Shown one piece after another: positions 55,641-64,000 of a stretch of DNA of 64,000 bases. The notes under the pieces are model-generated. The model was not told the origin of the DNA and made no database searches. It saw only the letters and a program-made list of their open reading frames with translations. Within the stretch, counting starts at the first letter, position 1. Each line of letters opens with the position of its first letter. This DNA is from Eupeodes corollae (lineage: Eukaryota; Arthropoda; Insecta; Diptera; Syrphidae). A program made the position numbers and the translations under genes. The DNA lies in the NCBI RefSeq assembly GCF_945859685.1, contig NC_079147.1, forward strand, positions 129,636,238 to 129,700,237. Direction: 5' to 3'.

Positions 55641-56060
55641 AAAGATTGTATTGAGAACAAACAACCGATTATCTTCTGTTTTGCTGCCAGGCACACAAGG
55701 AAATCTTAGACGTGATTTATATCGCGGTCCACTTCTTCAACACGTTTATTCTCTAGCTTGCTGCTCGGGACAGGGAAGGCAATCCTAATCGTTCGTTAAA
55801 TTGTAAACTTTTCCTAAGGATATCATGGACTTACAATGCTTTCAGAAATATAACCGCACCTGTAAAAATGCGTTTTATAGAAGCTTAGGAAATTTCTAGA
55901 TCAGACCGAGTTATCCGCAATGTTTTGCAAGATCCAGAATCTGATAGGTAAAAAAGCACGGCCGACAAACAGGCAATACGTCAGTGCTAATCAGCTGCAA
56001 GAGGCAATAGTGAAGGAAACTCTGTATAAGATTTGATATCACAAAACCTTTTCCGCAGTA
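55641..56060 (+). pseudogene. possible Tc1-like HTH remnant
   Basis: Near 55880-55960 the text ISRSDRVIRNVLQDPESD, then a stop and a KKARPTNRQYVS-like stretch, resembles the second HTH and GRP linker of Tc1-like transposases. The preceding 230 bp have no clear match. Assignment is weak. Confidence 0.35.
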
Positions 56061-56869
56061 TGAAAAAAGCGAATTTTTAGCTTGATTTAAAACAAGATCG
56101 TTTGCTAAGTTTTCCTAAAAAAGGTATTTTAAACTTAAAAAATGTGTTTATACTTTTGCAACACATTGAAATATGTAACAGAAAACATTGATACTAAAAA
56201 AAGTATCAATGTAAAAGTACTAATTATAATTACTGGTTTAATTATATAATCAAATCGAAATTCTTTCTGAAAGTCTGAAATATTAAATTTGTAGATTTAA
56301 CTACTTTCATTGTCTATATTCACTTTCCATATGCCAGCCAAGTTAATTTTGTCATTTACATTCATGTGAAAAACGGTAAATTATCACTTTCTTTTCTTTC
56401 TATTTGCATAATACACACAAAACCAAAGTGTGGGTCATTTTAAGCTGAAAAAATATTAAATTTTGTATTGGGACAAAACAAATTTAATTCTTATAGGGAT
56501 AGATGTAGAACATACAGATCAACTTCTAAAAATATCTGTATACCTACCAGAGTTTCCAGATTTAAAAGATTTTATCACGGGAGATTTGTTTTCTTTATGT
56601 ATTTTAGTATACTTGTTTTATAGTAAAATAATTATTTCCTTTAAGAAAAGCAACGAATAAAAACATAATGTTTTAGAGCTGTACAAATTTGTATTTGTTT
56701 ATTTTTGTTTTTAAGTTACATAACAAAATAAAATGCAAATTGATAGGTAATAAAACCACATACAATGGTTAACCCTAAATATCTGATGAACCAATAAAGC
56801 TATAGTCTTGAATTAAATTTAATATTATATATTGTAACGTGAAAACAAACAAATATATTTTTGGAAAAA
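56061..56869. other. AT-rich stretch, no gene
   Basis: Nothing recognisable; an open frame at 56463-56660 has no motif. Confidence 0.3.
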
Positions 56870-57790
56870 AATCCAATTAACGATTTTGTTTATAAATCAA
56901 AAAACTGACACAAAAATTTGTCAACTCGAAAATTTGACGATTAAAAATGATTTTATATCCAAAACATTTTGTTCAACGAAGAAAACCGTTTTTGAAATCA
57001 GGTTAAATTTTGAGAAAAAGTTGAATTGACAGTTTTGTTTTTTTTTTTTTTTTAAATAAAACCTAAAAAAAGCATTACTCAAAGTTGGAAAAATTGAATT
57101 TCGACTCAAATACATTTTCAAACATTTAAAATTATGGCTTGTAACTTATTTTATCTTATAAGAAATATTATTTTCAACATTCGGTAACATTTTGAGGAAA
57201 ATCGAATAGACAGTTTTTTTTCCAAAAAAAAATAATAAAAGTTAGTAAAAATTGATTTTCGAATCAAATAACTCTTGAAAACGTTAAGACGTTAACTTTA
57301 AACGAATTTTATTTTTTTTTAAATATTTTAGTCAAAATTCAGTAAAATTTAGAGTAAAATCGAATTGACAATTTTTTTTTTAATAAAAACCTAAACAAAT
57401 TAATGAAAGTTGGTAAAAATACATTTTGAGGAAAATCTAATTGACAGGTTTTTTACAAAAAATTAAAAACCTAAACAAAAAATAATAAAATTTGGTAAAT
57501 AGATTTTCAACTTAATTATCTTTTCAAAAATTAAAAATATTAGCTTCAAACTAATTTTATGTCATAACAAATATTATTTTGAACATTCGATACAATTTTG
57601 AGAAAAATCGAATTGACTGTTTTTAACATAAATAAATACCTAAGAAAAATCAATAAAAATTCGTAAAAATTGATTTTTGACTCAAATATCTTTTCAAAAT
57701 TTTGAGGCTTAAATTAATTTTATTTTACAAAAAACCAACATTCAGTATTTTTCTTTTTGTAAAAATCTAACTTTCAGTTATTTCGTAAAA
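56870..57790 (+). repeat. degenerate tandem repeat, unit about 155-180 bp
   Basis: The words 'cgaattgacagttttt', 'aaaacctaaa', 'aaagttggtaaaaattga', 'ttttcgactcaaatatcttt' and 'ttattttcaacattcg' recur in the same order. The 'attgaca' word occurs near 57025, 57208, 57365, 57442 and 57611. Four to five units, one of them shortened, are diverged and AT-rich. No coding. It may be an old satellite block or the internal repeats of a non-autonomous element. Confidence 0.65.
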
Positions 57791-59427
57791 CATTACAATC
57801 TACAAAAAAATAGTGCACCAAATTCGTAAAAGTTGATGTTCGGTGCTCGATATCTCGTGAATAACAGAAAACATTGGTTTAAAATTAATTTTATTCATCC
57901 AATTTGTATTTGTTTATATTAGAAATAAAAACTTTTAAGAAATGCTACTAAAATTGGTAAACAAAGGTTTTCAAATAAAAATCTCGTTAACCCGAACAGA
58001 TTTTGAAATCAAACTCTTTTATCATTTGCAAAACGTTGTTTGTAATTTTAAAATGTTTTTTAACTGATAACTTTTTTAACAAAACGCGAAAACCTACAAA
58101 CCTTTTAAGCAAGTCAAATGAACAGACCTTTTTTGACAAGTGAATTAGTATGATATTCGTCTTTAGAAATATTTGAACTTATATCTGATCTTGATAAATG
58201 TGTAACATGTTAAGTTTAAAAATCAAAGTTGTTTTTATTGTTTCAAGGTGTATCCTAATGATAATAAAAAGGTCCTTAATATGCTTTATTATTCGATGCG
58301 TTCACCCAGTGGATCAATTCTTCGTAATCTTTCTTTCATTTTTTTTTTCCGGGCCACAATAATTATAAGAAGGAATATGTAGTTCAAAGGGTAATTTATC
58401 TATTACTCAATTAAAAAGCCCTTTTCCTTTGATAGATTCTTTTTTATGGTTCAAAACCTGCACGCAGCGATGCCGCGGAGAAAAATAAATTGAGGTCCTT
58501 TTTAAAGGCTTTTTTCAAGGGATACATTTTTCTCTTTTTATTTCCCATTAGTGAGCGCTGCTGCCACAGCCACCGTGAAATAGGCCGATCTGGATGTGGA
58601 GCTTGATCTAAAATCAAAAGAAGAATTGGTTGATATAGATGTTAAGGATTACGAAAGTTGCTGTTGGAGGCGCAGTTGAAAATGGGGTTGAGTTGAAGAC
58701 ATCAGCTTGAGTTGATTATGATGTTTGGGTCGCAGAGGCACAGGTTAAAGCTGATTGCTTTGAGTATTTTGTATTTTTTTAAATGGTCTAAAAATAGGAA
58801 GATAAAAGTAAGTAATGATCTGCGTAATACACATGTATCTAATTTATTTGCACTTTTCAATACTTTTCTATGGCAATCTGCTCCGTATGGTATAAAATGA
58901 AATTGTGGAATATACATAAAAACGGGAGTTATATTTTATTGATGGAAACTACAAAAGTTATAATTTCACAACTGAATATTTTACCAAACTTTTCATTTCG
59001 CAGCATGCAGTTTGGAAACGAATAACTTCTAAATGAACAGTAAACGAAATGAGCGACAAGTACAGTTTATATGACAGCAAACATGAAACGCCAAATGAAA
59101 CGTCATGTTATGCCAGTCAGAATAATATAATTCAGTGTCATTTTCAATATTTATGCTATAATATAAGATGCTGTGTTTCCTTGAACACTAAATTAAGAAC
59201 AGAGGGCCAATGGCCCGTTTGGGAACATTATGGGATCGCTTCTTATACGATCTGTTGAATCATGTATGAAAGCATCTTTCTGACTGAAGACTGAGACAAA
59301 CTGGAGTATAAGTATATAAAAGCGGCATGTTTCATTCCACAAGCTATAAGTATTTCACTATTCACTTTTTTTTAAACAGTCCGAAGTTGTTAAAGTAAAA
59401 ACTTTAATTTTAAAGTTAGAATCAAAA
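57791..59427. other. AT-rich stretch, no gene
   Basis: Short open frames (e.g. 59049-59258) have no motif. A somewhat GC-richer part at 58440-58700 has no family match. Confidence 0.35.
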
Positions 59428-59667
59428 CTCTCAACCATTCATGAGTGCGAGTACTGTTGTCAGGAATAGAGGGGACTTACAGTTTATATGCCGAATCCAA
59501 ACGGGTAATTTGAGAAAGCACTTTTTCATGACAAGAGTTACTCTTGGAGAATTTGTCAATTCCTCGCAAGAGGCAGTACCCGTGAAAAGACTTTAGATGG
59601 CATATGCAGGGATCGCACCCAAGACCTCTGGCATGACAGTCCAACACACTAACCACCATGAAACAAA
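59428..59667 (-). repeat. SINE copy with well-kept tRNA-like head
   Basis: Read on the minus strand: 'catggtggttagtgtgttgg' contains the A-box-like part and 'gtcttgggtgcgatccctgc' the B-box-like part (one change from the GGTTCGAnnCC consensus). Then come 'cgggtactgcctcttgcgag', 'gaattgacaaattctccaag' and 'ttacccgtttggattcggca', up to 'cactcatgaatggttgagag'. The 3' end with the CCACCCAATTT tail is absent. No target duplication was seen. Confidence 0.85.
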
Positions 59668-60095
59668 TAGAAAACAAAACATCAATACACCTTGATTTGC
59701 AGCTGTGGTTGTTCTAGTTTTAAGTAGTTTGTAGGTAGGGTAGAATAGGAAGTTTTAGTTTTAGGACCTAATTTTAAGTTGTATTTAAGTAAATTAAAAA
59801 AAATATATTAAAAATAGTTTTTTCTTTTTATACTTTTCTAATAAAATAAAATAAAAATTAAATTGAAATGATATTAACCAAAATTGATCTTAGGGCCCAA
59901 AGGCAATAGTATTAGAGTTTAACTTAGAGTGTCCGTATGATGCCAGGAAGTTCGTTTTAAGTTATTGCTAATGAGCAGGGCCCGGATTTCGATGCAAATG
60001 CATTTTTTTTGGACAGCCTTAGAAGCAAAAGAATCAGATAGTTTTTCATATCAAGAAATTTGCTTTAAAATGGCATTCAATCGTTGGTGGATATT
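59668..60095. other. no feature recognised
   Basis: AT-rich flank between the SINE and the copia-like element; part could belong to the element's 5' LTR if that is longer than proposed. Confidence 0.3.
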
Positions 60096-60249
60096 TGTTG
60101 GAAAACTTGTTAAGTTTATACTCGCGATCAAAATCTCTAAGTAATCAAGTTTTGACTATTATGTATAAAGAAAATATTTTTCAATAAAATATTTATGCTG
60201 TCATTTACTATCGTTATAATCAAGTCGTTTTAATATAACTCTGTTAAAA
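60096..60249 (+). repeat. candidate 5' LTR of the copia-like element
   Basis: TGTTGG at 60096 matches the usual start of copia-type LTRs, and the region ends right before the primer-binding site. The 3' LTR is outside the window, and the expected CA end is not evident, so the limits are uncertain. Confidence 0.4.
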
Positions 60250-60263
60250 GGTTATGGGCCCAG
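60250..60263 (+). promoter_or_regulatory. copia-type tRNA primer-binding site
   Basis: GGTTATGGGCCCAG is identical to the primer-binding site known from Drosophila copia, which pairs with an internal part of initiator methionine tRNA. It lies 45 bp upstream of the gag start codon. Confidence 0.85.
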
Positions 60264-60307
60264 GACAATAGCAAGATTCAAGGAATATATCAATATACTG
60301 GAGAAAA

Positions 60308-61020
60308 ATGTCTGTACAACAGAATTTGGGAATCCATCAACTGGAGAAGCTAACTGGTTCTGAAAATTGGTCATCATGGAGTTTTGCCATGAAAACCCAA
60401 CTAGAACTTGAAGATTCATGGAAATGTATCGAGAATGTTCCTGGCGTTGAGTTGGATCTTTCTAAGGACAAGATTGCTCGTTGCAAAATGATTCTGGATA
60501 TCGACAAGAGTCTTTATGTCCATGTTAAGAATGCAACAACTTCCAAAAAAGTTTGTACTGCTTTGCAAAATCTTTTTCAAGACTCTAGTCTGGACAGGCG
60601 CATAGGTTTACTTTAAAAACTATACTCAGTGGTCCTGGTAGAATGTTCCTCTATAGAAGATTACGTAAGCCAAATCGTTTCGACCGCACAGAAATTGAAT
60701 GAAATAGGAATTGCAGTAAATGATGAATGGGTTGGTAGCTTATTATTGAAAGGTCTTCCTGATGAATATAGGCCGATGATCATGAGCATTGGTTGCAGTG
60801 GAAAAGTAATTTCAGCAGATTCCTTCAAAATGAAATTGCTGCAAGACGTTAAATATGATCCAAATCATCCAATAGAGCTCTTTTGTCAAAGAGAGGAAGT
60901 TTTCCCAATTCACACAAGAAATGGAAGCCTAAGTATGACAAGAGAGGGAAATATCGTTGCTTTAACTGTGGTGGGGTCGGACACTACGCTTCAAATTGTC
61001 TATCGAAGTTAAAAGGACAA
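60308..61020 (+). pseudogene. copia-like gag
   Basis: ATG 60308 begins the gag: LEKLTGSENWSSWSFAMKTQ is the typical copia gag opening ('L-G-NY--W---M'). An in-frame TAA lies at 60614, and the same frame continues with SQIVSTAQKLNEIGIAVNDE and LLLKGLPDEYRPMIMSI. A shift near 60880 leads to a frame with a single CCHC knuckle at 60958-60999, CFNCGGVGHYASNC, as in copia nucleocapsid. Confidence 0.85.
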
Positions 61021-62518
61021 GATTTGAAGTCAGAAAAAGGTGGCTCAATGTTTGCAGCGTTTCATGCAGAGTCCAAACAGCATGAATGGTGTTTTGATAG
61101 TGGTGCCACCGATCACATGACATCTGATCCTGATTTTTTCAAGCAACTCAAGCCATTTCAAGGTCAAATTAAGATAGGAAATAACATGTTAATGAATGCT
61201 GTTAGTAAGGGCGACGTTTCGTTGACTGTTTTAACTTCTAAAGGATGATGCTCTTTATGTCCCGGAATTAAAAGTCAACTTACTATCCATAAAGAAGATT
61301 GTGGATCATGACGATGTTGTCATCTTCGACAAAGATGGATGTCGTGTCATGAATTCTTTAAATGAAGTCATTGCGAAAGGTAAATCTGAAAACGTTCTTT
61401 ACAAGTTGGATACTGCTCCATATAAGAATGCTTATTTTGCAAGAAGTAACCTGGACAATGTTTGGCATCGAAGGTTTGGTCACTTGGGACAAGAAAATTT
61501 GAAATTACTTGCCCGAGGCTTAGTTAAGGGTATTGCTTTGAATCAAGATTCTCAGTCGACATGTTTGTCATGTGAAGAAGGCAAGCAGTATCGGACAAGT
61601 TTTCCATCAGAAGGGTCAAAGTCATCAAAAGTACTTCAGATAATCCATTCAGACGTGTGTGGTCCAATGGAGGCGAAATCTATAAAGGGAAGTATATATT
61701 TTGTTACTTTCATAGATGATTTCACTCGGAAGGTATTTGTTTACTTTATGAAGACGAAAGATGCTGTGTTAAACTGTTTTCGTGAATTCAAAGCCGAAGT
61801 CGAAAACCAACAAGAATCCAGAATTAAAATTTTACGAACGGACAATGGTACAGAATTCATAAACAAAGCTATGCAACTAGAGTTGAAGAAGTCTGGGATT
61901 GTTCATCAAACAACCGTTCCCTATGCTCCAGAACAGAACGGTTTGGCAGAAAGGATGAACAGAACTCTTATAGAGAAGGCTCAAGCTATATTGTGTGATG
62001 CTAAAATGCCTAAATTTTTTTGGGCTGAAGCAGTTAACTGTGCAAGTTATATTGTCAACCGTTCACCGCATAGAAAGCTTAAAAAAACTCCAGAAGAGTT
62101 ATGGAGCAATCGCAAACCGGATGTTAGTTCTTTTGGTTGCACAGCGATGTCTCACATTCCCAAACAAAAACGACGAAAGCTGGATTCAAAATCCGAAAAA
62201 TGCATTTTTGTGGGATATTCGAATACTTCCAAAGGTTTCCGTCTGTACAGCCTACAAAAGAAAGATGTTTTCATCAGCCGTCATGTTGTCTTTCACGAGG
62301 ATAACTTTCACTACAAAATTCAAAATGAAAACACCAATGAAGTTCCAAAGTATACAGCTGTAGTGGGGGTACATCCAATAGAGAAACAAGAAAATCTTGT
62401 CATAGAAAACGACTACGAGTCATGTTCATCAAATCCAGAATTTGAAGAGGGGGATAACGAAGAAGATCCATCAGTGGCAACGTCGTCATCAGAAACTCAC
62501 GATCTTGTTTTAACGTAG
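61021..62518 (+). pseudogene. copia-like protease and integrase
   Basis: The protease active site is CFDSGATDHMTSD at 61090-61128 (Asp-Ser-Gly). The frame returns to that of gag near 61245. Integrase: WHRRFGHLGQENLKLLARG and TCLSCEEGK give the HHCC zinc module, then catalytic HSDVCGPM (Asp, about 61650), LRTDNGTEFI (Asp, about 61842) and APEQNGLAERMNRTL (Glu, about 61950). All three are present. The C-terminal part reads CIFVGYSNTSKGFRLY. A TAG at 62516 closes this long frame of 405 codons. Confidence 0.9.
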
Positions 62519-64000
62519 AGCGTGCAATTTAATGTTGGTAGTCAGCAGATAGATGCAGATAATCCAAACCTACCAGAAGCTGGAGAATCTGCTCTCTCAC
62601 GCCGAAGCGAAAGAATCTCAAAATTACCAAGAGTAGTTTACAATGCTGAGACTGTCAACATCTTGGAAGAACCCGAAGACATGGATGATATGTTATCCAG
62701 AGATGACAAAGAAAAATGGATAGAAGCGATGCAGAGTGAGATGAAATCATTTGAGGAAAATGATACCTGGAAATATGCCGACAAGCCTGCTGGAGCCAAC
62801 ATTATCAAGACGAAATGGGTATTCAAGAAGAAGCTAGATGAGATGGATAATGTACGATACAAGGCTCGATTGGTGATAAAAGGTTTTAAACAGAAGAAAG
62901 GTATTGACTATGAAGAAACCTATTCACCTGTTGTAAGATACTCTTCTGTCCGGTATTTAATAGCATTGTCAGTAAAGTATGATTTGCGAATTGAACAGAT
63001 GGATGCTATTACTGCTTTTCTTTAAGGTGAGTTAACTGAAGATATCTATGTTGAGAAACCGAAGGGGTTTTTGATGGGAAGAGAAGGTCAAGTGATGAAA
63101 CTGAACAAAGCTGTTTATTGACTTAAGCAATCAAGTTTAGTTTGGAACACCAAATTGGATCGAGTCCTACAAAAACTTGAATTGAAGCGTTCGCAAGTTG
63201 ATCCTTGCATATACTTCCATAGAAAGGATAAGGCCATGACGTTTCTAGCAATCTATGTTGATGATATCCTAATCTTCACTAACGAAACAGTATTTTATGA
63301 TAATCTGAAACTAAATTTGATGAAAGAGTTCAAAATGAAGTTTTTGGGAACCGCGAAGAATTGTTTAGGAATTCAGATTTCACGTGACAAAGATGGAATT
63401 TATCTAGATCAAGAAAAATATATATCTGAGATGCTGATGAAATTTAACATGGAGGAATCAAATCCTGTAGCGACTCCTACGGATATCAACATCCAACTGT
63501 CAAAAGAGATGTCACCTAAATCTTCATAAGAAGAAAAAGAAATGGCTAATATTCCTTATCAGCAAGCAATTGGAAGCTTATTATTCGCAGCCCAGTGCAC
63601 TCGACCGGATATTTGCTTTACAGTCTACAAATAAAGCAAATTCAACAACTGTCCTGGCAAAGAACATTGGACTGCTGTCAAGAGACTCTTTAGATATCTG
63701 AAAGGGACAAAATCGGCCAAACTGAAATTTTCAAGAAATGGAAATCCTGAATTTCAAATATATTCTGATTCAGATTGGGCAAGCGATTGTGACGAAAGAA
63801 GATCTGTCACAGGATACGTATGTATCTTACAGGGAGGTGCCGTGTCTTGGGCAACAAAATATCAGCCAACTGTTGCATTATCCACAACAGAAGCCGAATA
63901 TATGGCACTTTCGGCCTCTACTCAAGAAGCAATGTGGATTCGTGGCCTCGAGTCTAAACTGAACCATAATTTTAACAACTCGGTCATGAATATATATTGC
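62519..64000 (+). pseudogene. copia-like reverse transcriptase and RNase H
   Basis: RT: MDDMLSRDDKEKWIEAMQSE, NDTWKYADKPAGANIIKTKW, YKARLVIKGFKQKKGIDYEE, MDAITAFL (catalytic Asp region), then a stop at 63023. LTEDIYVEKPKGFLMG follows, a stop at 63119, and FLAIYVDDILIFTN with YVDD at 63254-63265. RNase H: IYSDSDWASDCDERRSVTGY (Asp) and LSTTEAEYMALSASTQE (Glu), read past further stops at 63527 and 63632. Window end truncates it. Confidence 0.9.

Larger units (their letters stand above)
60096..64000 (+). mobile_element. copia-like LTR retrotransposon, 5' part to window end
   Basis: A candidate short 5' LTR (60096-60249), a copia-type primer-binding site (60250-60263) and a gag-pol reading in the copia order gag, protease, integrase, RT, RNase H are all present. 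The element continues beyond 64000. Coding has in-frame stops at 60614, 62516, 63023, 63119, 63527 and 63632, plus a pair of frame changes around 60880 and 61245 that cancel each other. The even spread of mutations implies neutral decay. Confidence 0.85.

Noticed and set aside
62638..62862. Minus-strand frame in the copia RT
   Set aside because: Shadow of the sense RT, which shows conserved blocks.
1..64000. CRISPR arrays, operons, bacterial promoters, tRNA or rRNA genes
   Set aside because: No regularly spaced identical repeats, no operon-like gene order and no complete tRNA cloverleaf were seen; the tRNA-like words belong to a SINE.

Overview
The window is eukaryotic and almost certainly from an insect, most likely a fly. 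The sequence is AT-rich, contains no recognisable complete host gene, and is packed with broken mobile elements typical of dipteran genomes: Jockey-, LOA- and RTE-like LINEs, gypsy-like and copia-like LTR elements, a Penelope-like element, Tc1/mariner, PIF/Harbinger and Transib remnants, MITEs and a tRNA-derived SINE. One candidate splice pair encloses a 58-bp intron, a size usual in flies. The species cannot be fixed from the sequence.

Layout. 0-4 kb: a Tc1-like tail, two SINE pieces, a fold-back repeat and a decayed LINE reverse transcriptase. 4-15 kb is a stack of retroelements, all on + : the 5' half of a Jockey-like LINE (tandem repeats, ORF1, start of endonuclease), a 5'-truncated RTE-like LINE ending in (TAAG)4, a 5'-truncated gypsy/errantivirus-like element (pol plus env remnants) with a SINE inserted in its integrase, and an RTE-type LINE. 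15-21 kb: a Transib fragment, a mariner-type MITE, LINE pieces on both strands and a possible two-exon gene fragment. 21-24.6 kb: a PIF/Harbinger mini-element with TAA target duplications, a MITE with an internal duplication, and a GAGCTC-rich inverted-repeat element beside a 28-bp perfect palindrome. 25-30 kb: LINE remnants (one with RNase H). 30.5-33.1 kb: a Penelope-like element with inverted terminal repeats and a target duplication, followed by a SINE with target duplication. 34-46 kb: a second copy of the 22-kb MITE, a LINE RT, a duplicated unknown repeat, Tc1 and mariner elements, a second LOA-like piece, and an isolated exon resembling a Myb/SANT-like DNA-binding domain. 46-51 kb: an RTE-like LINE with both ends and a 9-bp target duplication, nested inside an older LINE. 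51-60 kb: gypsy RT, Tc1 and mariner remnants, more SINE pieces and a degenerate tandem repeat. 60.1 kb to the end: a copia-like element with a primer-binding site and stop-ridden gag-pol, running off the window.

The elements do not work together as a system. All the transposon reading frames checked carry stops, frameshifts or deletions, so the region reads as a graveyard. The most informative signals are the nested insertions with target duplications, the ends of the non-autonomous families, and two short coding-looking segments (about 17.55 and 45.9 kb) that transposon coding does not readily explain.
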